DNA of 64,000 bases from Clostridia bacterium (GTDB taxonomy: Bacteria > Bacillota > Clostridia > Oscillospirales > CAG-272): positions 1 through 64,000 of the forward strand of contig JAFTJE010000012.1 of assembly GCA_017456545.1 (NCBI GenBank). The letters run 5' to 3'. The notes below the pieces were generated by a model. That model was given only the letters and a program-made list of their open reading frames with translations, did not search any database and was not told the DNA's origin. Below, one piece after another: positions 46,074 to 52,736 of the stretch; position 1 is the first letter of the stretch; the number at the start of each line of letters is the position of its first letter. The position numbers and the translations under genes were made by a program.

Positions 46074-46970
46074 TTATGCTGTTGTTTCGTCTTTATTTAC
46101 TGAACCGTCATTCTTTTGGTTTATTAATAAGGAATAATTATTGTCTATCGATTTGTCGCTTGATTTGGGAATCAATATGGTTAGCTCTACAAAATCATCG
46201 CTTTCTATTCTTCGCGTTTTAATGTTGATGCCGGAGCCCTTTACATTGTTTACAGCTCTGTCTACTGCAATATAAAAGGACTTTATGCTTTTGTAGTGAT
46301 TTTTTTGCCTTGTTTCCTTGCTTTGCATACCTGAATCCACGGTGCTGTCTATTAATAACTCGCTTTTACTTACATTTAATCCTTGCTCTATAATTGTATT
46401 CAGTAGTTTTTCACGCATTGTATGGTCAAAAACCTTTAGCAATGCTCTTGCATGGCGTTCTGTAAGGTTGTTTTTGAGTATCAGCTCTCTCTCCGAGGGC
46501 GTAAGACGGAGAAGACGGAGCTTGTTCGCTACAAAGGACTGACTATTGCTTAACCTTCTTGCAATTTCCTCTTGCGTCAGATTATATGTATCAATTAGTG
46601 TCTCGATTGCCTGTGCTTGCTCAAAAATGTTCAAGTCCTCTCGTATCAGATTCTCAATAATTGATATTTCAGCAGATTTTTCTTCATTTATATTCATTAT
46701 AATACAGGGTACACGGTCCATTCTAAGCTCTTTAGCTGCTCGTAACCGTCTCTCCCCCGATATAATCTCGTATCCGTCTCCAATCTTACGGACAGTGATA
46801 GGCTGTATCATTCCGTATTGTCTTATACTGTCTGCCAGCTTTATAATAGCATCGTCAGTAAAAATTCTTCTTGGCTGATTGGGGTTAGGACTTATTTTGC
46901 TCACCTCGATGGAGTGGACCTGCTCTCCCTCCTCCTCTTGGGCTAATGGCTTTTGGTAGTAAATCCTCAT
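46074..46970 (-). CDS. noc: Noc-like nucleoid occlusion protein (second ParB paralogue)
   Basis: 298 residues. ParB-family core with NPNQPRRIFTDD, GERRLRAAKELRM and ENLIREDLNIFEQAQAIETLID, then the HTH LTQEEIARRLSNSQSFVANKLRLLRLT. GERRLRAAK is the Noc-type form, compared with GERRWRAS in the ParB here. Noc binds its sites around the origin and blocks septum formation over DNA. The short N-terminus (MRIYYQKPLAQEEEG) might be the membrane-targeting segment. Separate from parAB. Confidence 0.88.
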   Translation of the reverse strand: MRIYYQKPLAQEEEGEQVHSIEVSKISPNPNQPRRIFTDDAIIKLADSIRQYGMIQPITVRKIGDGYEIISGERRLRAAKELRMDRVPCIIMNINEEKSAEISIIENLIREDLNIFEQAQAIETLIDTYNLTQEEIARRLSNSQSFVANKLRLLRLTPSERELILKNNLTERHARALLKVFDHTMREKLLNTIIEQGLNVSKSELLIDSTVDSGMQSKETRQKNHYKSIKSFYIAVDRAVNNVKGSGINIKTRRIESDDFVELTILIPKSSDKSIDNNYSLLINQKNDGSVNKDETTA

Positions 46971-47169
46971 TTTTATTCCTCCTTTTTGTATTTACACCCT
47001 TATTTTATCATTTCCCGACTGCATTTTCTGTCCTTTATCGCTGAAGAATAATGGTAAAATATGGTAAAAATGTAATTTACATGTCAATATTGCTTATATA
47101 TACTTGTATTTAAGGTTACGATGTCGCTAAAAATATATATATAAAAAAAGAAAAACAGAGGAAAAAAGA

Positions 47170-47442
47170 ATGCTGGATTGTATAAATAGCTACAGAAATG
47201 CCCCGGGGCGAAAATACGCTGTTTTTGGCTTCAAATCCTTCTTGAAGCTAACTGACGGAGTAAATAGAAAAAGTCACACGGGAGGTGCCGTAACGACCCT
47301 GAAAACAATAAAAAACGGGACCCTTACATGCCAAAAGGTAATGTCGGTTCGACTGTGTGATTTGTGTATAGCAGGTGTTGCAGTGGGTATTATCTTAATT
47401 GGATGTAAATGGCTTAAAGGAAAAAAGAAGGAAAACCGTTAA
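47170..47442 (+). CDS. Small hypothetical protein with C-terminal membrane helix
   Basis: 90 residues; residues 62-80 (LCDLCIAGVAVGIILIGCKWL) form a probable membrane anchor ending in a Lys-rich tail (KGKKKENR). GAGG lies eight bases upstream and a terminator follows, which argues it is translated. It has no recognised family and could be a small lineage-specific gene. Confidence 0.5.
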   Translation: MLDCINSYRNAPGRKYAVFGFKSFLKLTDGVNRKSHTGGAVTTLKTIKNGTLTCQKVMSVRLCDLCIAGVAVGIILIGCKWLKGKKKENR

Positions 47443-47459
47443 ATCCCACATCTATTATA

Positions 47460-47485
47460 AGGCTCCAATTTACGGAGCCTTTTTC
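47460..47485 (+). terminator. Terminator after the 90-residue gene
   Basis: AGGCTCC (47460-47466) pairs with GGAGCCT (47474-47480), followed by TTTTT. Confidence 0.8.
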
Positions 47486-47917
47486 ATTAGTGCCTTTCAC
47501 GGCATGAAAATAAACCCTTAGTTCTGCTTAGAGAAAAAGGTGCGAGGAAATACATAAATAAAATCGGATAAGCACCATGCAAGTCCTACAAAAGCCTCAC
47601 CTGTGTAAGTGGAGGAGGCACCCTTGCGTGACGGAAGTAGTGTAAGCTTATAAGAAGCAATCCCTCAGTCGCTTTGCGACAGCTCCCTTTACACAAAGGA
47701 GCCTTAGATTGGTCCGTTTACTGAAGACTGTGCGTGTATGCTATGATAGTTTTTCAGTGCCTCTTGAAAGATTAAGCCTGTAATAATACCTTTTGGGGAT
47801 GTACATATTACCCTTGCACCGGGCAGTTACGATTCTATAATAATAAGGAAGAAAGGAAGCAGATTTTTCTGTAAAACAAAAAAGTTGAAAAATTTTTGAA
47901 AAAAATTAAAAAAGGTA
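47486..47917. other. Gene-free stretch with hairpins, content unknown
   Basis: No coding frame is credible here. Features seen: GGTGC..GCACC pairing at about 47540-47575, a GCCTCAC/GTGGAGGAGGC hairpin near 47607-47633, the words CACCCTTGC (47629) and ACCCTTGCAC (47810), and a palindromic repeat at 47662-47703. I do not recognise a named RNA family, but a structured transcript is possible. Confidence 0.4.
47662..47703. repeat. Dispersed palindromic intergenic repeat, copy 2
   Basis: CCCTCAGTCGCTTTGCGACA followed by GCTCCC and ending GGAGCC: the same element as 114-153, with compensatory changes in the stem (GTCGC/GCGAC for GTCAC/GTGAC), meaning the hairpin shape is preserved. Confidence 0.75.
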
Positions 47918-47965
47918 TTGACAAACAGGAATTCTTCTGCTAATATAGTAATAGGAATTATTACT
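47918..47965 (+). promoter_or_regulatory. perR promoter with overlapping palindromic operator
   Basis: TTGACA (47918-47923), 17 bases, TAATAT (47941-47946). The palindrome AGTAATA-GGAAT-TATTACT (47947-47965) begins right after the -10, the position expected for self-repression by the Fur/PerR protein encoded 16 bases further on. Confidence 0.8.
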
Positions 47966-47980
47966 GATAAGGAGAAGCGT

Positions 47981-48352
47981 ATGAGATTAACCCATCAAAG
48001 AGAAGAAATCCTTTCATTCCTTCGGTCTAAAAGAGCTCATTATAATGCGGTTGAAATCTACGATGCCGTAAGGGAGAGGATTCCGAACATCAGCCTGGGC
48101 ACAGTTTACAGAAATCTTGGTAAGCTTGTTGAGGACGGTGAAATTATAACTGTGGAAACCGATAACCGAAGCATATATTATGACGGTTATATAGCTCCAC
48201 ACACCCACTTTGTATGTAAATGCTGCAGTCAGATATTCGATTTTGAGGAAGAGGGACAAAGCTTCAAATCGATTAGTGACAAGGGCTTTACAATAGATAA
48301 GCACCGTACAGTTTTATACGGAACATGTACGGAGTGCAATGAAAAAAATTAA
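47981..48352 (+). CDS. perR: Fur-family peroxide-sensing regulator (PerR-like)
   Basis: The ATG at 47981 (AAGGAGAAG upstream) gives 123 residues; a start at 47918 would precede the promoter. It has a winged helix (HYNAVEIYDAVRERIPNISLGTVYRNLGKLVEDGEI), the metal-binding PHTHFVCKCCSQIFDF and a second structural pair CTECNEKN, giving the CxxC...CxxC zinc site. It is followed by reverse rubrerythrin, a peroxide-removing enzyme, which supports a PerR rather than iron-Fur role. Confidence 0.87.
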   Translation: MRLTHQREEILSFLRSKRAHYNAVEIYDAVRERIPNISLGTVYRNLGKLVEDGEIITVETDNRSIYYDGYIAPHTHFVCKCCSQIFDFEEEGQSFKSISDKGFTIDKHRTVLYGTCTECNEKN

Positions 48353-48381
48353 AATTTTAATTACATAAAGGAGAAACTATT

Positions 48382-48927
48382 ATGGCAAAATTTGTATGTT
48401 CAGTATGTGGATATGTTCACGAAGGAGACAGTGCACCTGAAAGATGCCCTCAGTGCAAGGTTCCCGCTGAAAAGTTTAACAAGCAGGCAGAGGATAAGGT
48501 ATGGGCTGCAGAGCATGTTGTTGGTGTAGCTCAGGGCTCCCCCGAGGATATTATGGAGGATCTCCGTGCTAACTACATGGGTGAGTGCACAGAGGTTGGT
48601 ATGTATCTTGCAATGGCAAGAGTAGCTCACAGAGAGGGCTATCCCGAGATCGGTCTCTACTGGGAGAAGGCAGCTTGGGAAGAGGCAGAGCACGCAGCTA
48701 AGTTTGCAGAGCTCCTCGGTGAGGTAGTAACAGACTCCACAAAGAAGAATCTTGAAATGAGAGTTGACGCCGAAAACGGTGCGACAGCAGGTAAGTTTGA
48801 CCTTGCAAAGAGAGCAAAGGCTCTTAACCTTGATGCTATCCATGACACAGTTCACGAAATGGCTCGCGACGAGGCACGCCACGGAAAAGCTTTCGAGGGA
48901 CTTCTTAAGAGATACTTCAATAAATAA
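48382..48927 (+). CDS. Reverse rubrerythrin
   Basis: 181 residues with a rubredoxin-like domain at the N-terminus ([25 protein letters not shown]; two CxxC) and a ferritin-like diiron domain after it ([64 protein letters not shown]). The order is the reverse of classical rubrerythrin. It reduces hydrogen peroxide in anaerobes. It follows the PerR-like gene by 29 bases. Confidence 0.95.
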   Translation: MAKFVCSVCGYVHEGDSAPERCPQCKVPAEKFNKQAEDKVWAAEHVVGVAQGSPEDIMEDLRANYMGECTEVGMYLAMARVAHREGYPEIGLYWEKAAWEEAEHAAKFAELLGEVVTDSTKKNLEMRVDAENGATAGKFDLAKRAKALNLDAIHDTVHEMARDEARHGKAFEGLLKRYFNK

Positions 48928-48968
48928 TCAGGACAAAGCCCCCTTCCACGAAAGGAGCCTTCAGACAA

Positions 48969-49002
48969 GGCATTCGAGGGACTATACTTCAATAAATAAT
49001 TA
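48969..49002 (+). repeat. Partial duplication of the rubrerythrin 3' end
   Basis: TTCGAGGGAC followed by ATACTTCAATAAATAA repeats the last codons of the rubrerythrin gene (48896-48928) with an internal deletion of ten bases. It is not translated from its own start and is best read as a short tandem-duplication scar. Confidence 0.8.
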
Positions 49003-49078
49003 GTTAATAATATAGCGAAATCTATAATCAGAAACTTCCAAGGCTAAATATAGTCTTTTCATGAAAAATCTCCAAAAA

Positions 49079-49116
49079 AAGCACCCCAACGGTGAAAAAC
49101 CGTTGGAGTGTTTTTT
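49079..49116 (+). terminator. Terminator downstream of rubrerythrin
   Basis: CAACGGT pairs with ACCGTTG, extended by CAC/GTG across a small internal loop, with a GAAAA loop and TTTTTT tail. Confidence 0.85.
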
Positions 49117-49250
49117 ATTTTTTGTCTTTCCATATAAAATGGAAAATAACGAATGCTATACCATAATTCAAAAAAGCTCAAATTGTGGAATTTGTGATTA
49201 TGGAAAATGTTTATAATGTCAAAACGAAAATCCAAATAAATATTCCTACC

Positions 49251-49278
49251 TTGACTTTTCTACAAAATGTGATATAAT
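49251..49278 (+). promoter_or_regulatory. Promoter of the PBECR3-like gene
   Basis: TTGACT (49251-49256), 16 bases, TATAAT (49273-49278). Confidence 0.8.
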
Positions 49279-49303
49279 TAGTTTATAACAAATAAAAAGA
49301 GGA

Positions 49304-49675
49304 ATGGCTTTGGACAATTTAACAAAAGTTGGAACGTACAACGATAAGTTTAACAAAATTTTAAATATAAATATAAGTCAAAAAGATATTTTTGTTTCAG
49401 ATGGACTAAAAACTCATTTGATTAAAAGAAATCATTTAGATTGTTTGAAATATATAAACAAACTCCAGGAAATCATAAAAAATCCCGATTATATTGGGGT
49501 GAATCCAAATGAATCGGGAGATTCAGTTGAACTTGTGAAAAAATATTCTGACAATGTTTTAATCGGAATTAAGGTAGATTTATCGTCAAATATTCTATAT
49601 GTTTCCACAATGTATAATCTGCAAGAGCAAAAATTACAAAGAAGAATTCATAGTGGAAGACTTGTTAAATTTTAA
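49304..49675 (+). CDS. PBECR3-like domain protein (putative RNase-toxin fold)
   Basis: 123 residues, distinctly AT-rich. The pattern KVGTYNDKFNKILNINISQKDIFVSDGLKTHLIKRNHLDCLKYINKLQEIIKNPDYIGVNPNE...SVELVKKYSDNVLIGIKVDLSSNILYVSTMYNLQEQKLQRRIHSGRL recalls the PBECR3 domain (phage-Barnase-EndoU-ColicinE5/D-RelE-like nuclease). His/Arg-rich KTHLIKRNH and the final SGRL would be active-site candidates. Such domains usually occur in phage polyvalent proteins or toxins. A TTG at 49310 has better ribosome-site spacing than the ATG. Confidence 0.7.
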   Translation: MALDNLTKVGTYNDKFNKILNINISQKDIFVSDGLKTHLIKRNHLDCLKYINKLQEIIKNPDYIGVNPNESGDSVELVKKYSDNVLIGIKVDLSSNILYVSTMYNLQEQKLQRRIHSGRLVKF

Positions 49676-49703
49676 CCATTTTCCAAAAAGTACACAAATA
49701 TGG

Positions 49704-49732
49704 TTGACAAATGTTTAAATGTGTGGTATACT
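49704..49732 (+). promoter_or_regulatory. Strong orphan promoter driving an RNA without ORF
   Basis: TTGACA (49704-49709), 17 bases ending TGG, TATACT (49727-49732). It is one of the best promoters in the window, yet no ribosome site and frame follow before the terminator at 49852. Confidence 0.88.
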
Positions 49733-49738
49733 ATACAT

Positions 49739-49880
49739 GCAGTAAGAGTATACTGAATAGTGAGTTTGAATGAGGTCGGAAATGGTTCCCGACACACTTC
49801 GAAAGAAGTACCTGAGATGATGGATACACCGCCCATCCGTTTGAACTTAATAAAAAGCCCTCGTTAGGGCTTTTTATTTT
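49739..49880 (+). ncRNA. Candidate small RNA, about 140 nt
   Basis: Between the strong promoter and a perfect terminator (AAAAAGCCCT-CGTT-AGGGCTTTTT, 49852-49875) lie three hairpins: GTCGG/CCGAC (49775-49793), ACTTC-GAAA-GAAGT (49796-49809) and GATGG/CCATC (49819-49837). TTTGAA occurs before and after this hairpin set. No ORF is credible. I do not recognise a named RNA family. The RNA ends just before the IS200 left end. Confidence 0.75.
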
Positions 49881-49891
49881 TTGTCTAAAAG

Positions 49892-50594
49892 AATACCACG
49901 CGATAGTCGCGTGGTTCAATAGAGGTTAACCGGTGAGAAAGGAATCCTCCGATATGATATAATGAAAGAGACCTGCCAGTCAAATTCAAAAAACATATCG
50001 GAGGATTTATCTATGAAAAAAGAGACCATAGACACAAATAGTTTAGCACATACAAAATGGAATTGCAAGTATCACATAGTGTTTGCACCAAAATATAGAC
50101 GAAAAGTATTTTACGAAGAAAAAAGGTTAGAAATAAGAGAAATACTACGAAAACTATGCCAATGGAAAGGTGTAGAAATAGTAGAAGGGGAAGTGTGCCC
50201 AGATCACATACATATGCTGGTAAGCATCCCGCCCAAAATGAGCGTTTCGGGATTCATGGGATAGTTTGAAAGGAAAAAGCTCATTGTTGATATTTCAAAA
50301 ATGGGGGAACATGAAATTTGCATACAGAAATCGCGAATTTTGGTGTAAGGGATATTACGTAGATACCGTGGGTAAAAACACAAAGGCAATAAAGGAATAT
50401 ATAGCAGATCAAATAACGAAAGATAAGGAAAGCGACCAGTTAAGTATGTTCGACCCACGGGACCCATTTATGGGTAGTAAGTAGCATATGCATGGCTGGC
50501 AGGCCAATTCTTAACGCACTTGTGCGTAGCCAGTAATGTCTAGGGCTATGCCCGAAACTGAAATACCCCCCGTTTTACGGGGGGATATTTATTA
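49892..50594 (+). mobile_element. IS200/IS605-group element with broken tnpA
   Basis: About 700 bases. The left end has the hairpin ACCACGCGATAGTCGCGTGGT (49895-49915); the right end has the ACGCAC-TT-GTGCGT hairpin (about 50513-50526) and an ACCCCCCGTTTTACGGGGGG hairpin. The only gene is a Y1 transposase (tnpA) with a frameshift. The same ends occur in the miniature element at 40470-40684. Exact boundaries are inferred from shared sequence. Confidence 0.88.
50013..50484 (+). pseudogene. tnpA: Frameshifted IS200 transposase TnpA
   Basis: From ATG 50013 (GGAGG at 50000-50004) the frame reads through KWNCKYHIVFAPKYRRKVFYEE and the HUH motif CPDHIHMLVSIPPKMSVSGFMG, then stops at a TAG. The continuation KGKSSLLIFQKWGNMKFAYRNREFWCKGYYVDTVGKNTKAIKEYI, with the catalytic Tyr, is in another frame from 50266. 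A single extra G in GGATAGTTTGAAAGG explains both; without it the text would read MGYLKGKSS as in intact relatives. Y1 transposases cut single strands at the hairpin ends; this copy cannot be active alone. Confidence 0.9.
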
Positions 50595-50663
50595 TGCTAT
50601 TTTTCAAGGCGATATTCAAAAGATATCATTTCCCCAAAACGCCCTTTGGGGAGGACTTGAACT
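50593..50663. repeat. 71-bp module repeat, copy A (upstream of XRE gene)
   Basis: This stretch matches 52562-52632 at about 63 of 71 positions. Core words: ATTCAAAAGATATCATTTCC and CTTTGGGGAGGACTTGAACT; CCCCAAA/TTTGGGG form a hairpin. It directly abuts the IS200 right end and precedes the XRE-type regulator. Confidence 0.88.
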
Positions 50664-50768
50664 AAAAAAGCGGTTTTGCAAGTGCTACTTGACAAAATCA
50701 AGTGATATATTCTTTATTTTTGCAAGGATTTCTGTTATAATCAAATTAAGCAAAAGGAGGCGACTTTT

Positions 50769-50868
50769 ATGACAGTTGGTGAAAAAATACAAGCATATAG
50801 AAAGCGACTTGGATGTCGCAAGAAGAGCTCGGGCAAAAGTTGCTTGTAAGCCGACAGACAATTACTAT
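50769..50868 (+). pseudogene. Frameshifted N-terminal fragment of an XRE regulator
   Basis: After a perfect AAAGGAGG, ATG 50769 encodes MTVGEKIQAYRKRLG; a one-base loss then shifts the frame. In the shifted frame the text continues SQEELGQKLLVSRQTI, exactly the expected rest of an XRE helix-turn-helix, before a TGA at 50870. It is thus a truncated, broken HTH gene whose ribosome site is now upstream of the intact XRE gene. Confidence 0.75.
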
Positions 50869-51975
50869 ATGACAATCGGTCAGAATATCAAACGACTTCG
50901 CAGAAATGCGGATATGACACAGGAAGAACTCGCCGAAATGCTGTCGATATCCTCTCAGGCAGTCAGCCGTTGGGAAACAGATTCCGCTATGCCGGATATT
51001 TCGTTGTTACCCATGATTGCCAATATTTTTGATGTCACCACAGATTCTCTTCTAGGAGTGGATATATCAAACAAAGAAGCACACATCAAATCAATTATTG
51101 AAGAAGCTCGTGAAACAGGAAAAAGCGGACGCATAAGCGAAGCTGCTGAAATCATTCGTAATGGAATTGCGAGATATCCAAACAGCTATGAATTGTTATC
51201 TGAGCTTCAAGAATATTTGTATATTTTAAGTAAGCATTCACCTGACAAAGAGAAAGCTGTAATACGGAAAGAGATTATTTCACTTGGCGAAAAAGTTATT
51301 GCCAACTGCATGGATAACCAAATAAGAAACCGTGTTATGACTACTCTGTGTTACACTTATAATAAAGTCGGAGAAAAGGAAAAAGCTGAAAAAATCGCAT
51401 TGTCTATGCCAAACATTTATGAATCGGGAAGTGTTTTGCGCACTCACATCGAAACGGGTGATCGTCAATATGAAGCAAAGCGAGACTTGATCGTTACATT
51501 AATATCGATGGCAGTTACAGAGTTATCCAAACTTAATACAAAATTGGATAACGGTGATTGGGCTTTGTCGGATGACGAACAAATTATCATTTATCAAAAA
51601 GCATTATCACTGATTGATGTGTTATGTGAAGATAATGATTATGGTGAGTATATATTGAATGTTTCTGACTTGTATAGAAATATTGCAGCGGTATTCAGCA
51701 GAAAAAACGATATTGCGAAATCATTGGAATATCTTAAGAAAGCGGTAACAATTAATGTGTCGTTTGATAATTCCTATAAACCAACACAAGTACACACATC
51801 TCTTCTTCTTCGCAATGATATTTACGACGACTTTTTCTGGACGGATACAAATAATGCCTCTTTGTCGCTTTTAATTGATATCAACAACAATGAAGATTTC
51901 AACGCTGTTAAAAAAGAAGCAGGTTTTGCCGATTTGTGCAACGAATTAAAAAAAGCAGCCGGAAACCGAAACTGA
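50869..51975 (+). CDS. XRE-family regulator with C-terminal TPR-like region
   Basis: The ATG at 50869 starts MTIGQNIKRLRRNADMTQEELAEMLSISSQAVSRWETDSAMPDISLLPMIANIFDVTTDSLLG, a clear XRE HTH; 368 residues in total. The remaining 300 residues are helical repeats (AAEIIRNGIARYPNSYELLSELQEYLY, NIAAVFSRKNDIAKSLEYLKKAVT) resembling TPR units, as in peptide-sensing or cytosolic regulators. Its own ribosome site is weak, so translation may be coupled to the broken fragment upstream. The stop lies inside a TGATATCTTTTT motif shared with the MerR module. Confidence 0.9.
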   Translation: MTIGQNIKRLRRNADMTQEELAEMLSISSQAVSRWETDSAMPDISLLPMIANIFDVTTDSLLGVDISNKEAHIKSIIEEARETGKSGRISEAAEIIRNGIARYPNSYELLSELQEYLYILSKHSPDKEKAVIRKEIISLGEKVIANCMDNQIRNRVMTTLCYTYNKVGEKEKAEKIALSMPNIYESGSVLRTHIETGDRQYEAKRDLIVTLISMAVTELSKLNTKLDNGDWALSDDEQIIIYQKALSLIDVLCEDNDYGEYILNVSDLYRNIAAVFSRKNDIAKSLEYLKKAVTINVSFDNSYKPTQVHTSLLLRNDIYDDFFWTDTNNASLSLLIDINNNEDFNAVKKEAGFADLCNELKKAAGNRN

Positions 51976-52000
51976 TATCTTTTTTGGTCTGACTTGCCAA
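51973..52000 (+). repeat. TGATATCTTTTT module-end motif, copy A
   Basis: TGATATCTTTTTTGGT followed by TGACTTGCCAA begins with the stop codon of the XRE gene. The MerR gene ends in TGATATCTTTTTCGGT followed by AACGTGCCAA (53937-53964). AAAAGATATCA, its complement, is found in the 71-bp repeats. Confidence 0.8.
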
Positions 52001-52561
52001 AAAGAAAAGTCGCGCGAGCGGCTTTTTCTTTTTGTACTTTTCACTATTCTCTTTTCACTCTTCACTTTTCTCTGACTCTCCCGCACGACTTTTCCAGAGA
52101 AGAGATAAGAGAGAAGAGAGAAAAGGTAGCCTTTCTCCCTTTGGTCGAAAAGCATTTTTATTATAAAATCGTGTGCATCTTTTTCGGCACCTCTACTCAA
52201 AAAGGAAACCGTCCAAAAGGACGGTTTTTCTTTTTGGTTGTGTGGCAAGCGTCGGCTTGCCACATTCGGTTATAAGTCCGACGAGCGTAGCTCGTTGGGG
52301 AAGCACACCGCGCGCATCCTGTGGATGAAACAGCGCGGCGTGCTTCCCGCAGCGGTCGGATTTTTACGCCGAAGCGACCAGCGTAGGCGAATAAAAATTC
52401 GGGTTACCGCAAGGCGGCACAGCGACACAGTATAGGAAAACCCAATTAAATTTCGACAATTATATAATTAAATTCAAATCTCGTCTCCACAACCAACAAT
52501 GCGAACCGAAAAAGATATCGGTTCGGAAAACCCCGAAACCACATCGGTTTCGGGGTTTTGT
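52000..52561. other. Gene-free stretch rich in hairpins between regulator modules
   Basis: Contents: a terminator hairpin AAAGAAAAGTCGC/GCGGCTTTTTCTTT (52001-52032), a T/C-rich block near 52030-52080 partly complementary to the GAGAAGAGATAAGAGAGAAG block near 52097, a terminator AAACCGTCC-AAAA-GGACGGTTT (52206-52226), a GC-richer palindromic stretch 52240-52430, a tRNA 3'-end-like fragment (52473-52495), and two hairpins CGAACCGA/TCGGTTCG and AAAACCCCGAAACC/GGTTTCGGGGTTTT (52527-52559). No gene is seen. Confidence 0.7.
52473..52495 (+). other. tRNA 3'-end-like fragment
   Basis: The 23 bases have tRNA 3'-end geometry: T-loop TTCAAAT, five-base stem strand CTCGT, seven-base acceptor strand CTCCACA, discriminator A and CCA. 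No matching 5' half is present, so it is not a tRNA gene. It may be an integration scar. Confidence 0.6.
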
Positions 52562-52632
52562 TATGCCATTTTTTAAGGTGGAATTCAAAAGATATCATTT
52601 CCCAAAAACGACCTTTGGGGAGGACTTGAACT
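52562..52632. repeat. 71-bp module repeat, copy B (upstream of MerR gene)
   Basis: Second copy of the repeat at 50593-50663, about 89 percent identical, same orientation, 1969 bases apart. It lies 105 bases before the MerR-type gene, a similar position to copy A relative to the XRE fragment start. Confidence 0.88.
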
Positions 52633-52681
52633 ACTTATCTTGATAAAAACGTAAAATTCTGTTACAATTTATAAAAAGGTA

Positions 52682-52712
52682 TTGACTTTTACCCAACGTA
52701 AAAAACTATAAT
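52682..52712 (+). promoter_or_regulatory. MerR-type promoter with 19-bp spacer and dyad operator
   Basis: TTGACT (52682-52687) and TATAAT (52707-52712) are separated by 19 bases, the long spacer typical of promoters activated by MerR proteins. The inverted repeat TTTTAC-CCAAC-GTAAAA (52687-52703) lies in the spacer. The MerR gene starts 25 bases later, so it probably controls itself. Confidence 0.85.
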
Positions 52713-52736
52713 TTCGGTGTAAATGGAGGTGTTTCT

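Noticed and set aside
50646-50663. tRNA 3' end read from the 71-bp repeat (GTTCAAGTCCTCCCC on the minus strand)
   Set aside because: The T-loop looks right, but the acceptor part is better explained as one arm of the CCCCAAA/TTTGGGG hairpin and no CCA follows; treated as part of the 71-bp repeat instead.
51994-52435. Two open frames of 93 and 65 residues in the hairpin-rich gap
   Set aside because: They cross terminator hairpins, have Arg/Phe-rich unnatural composition, and lack promoters and ribosome sites.
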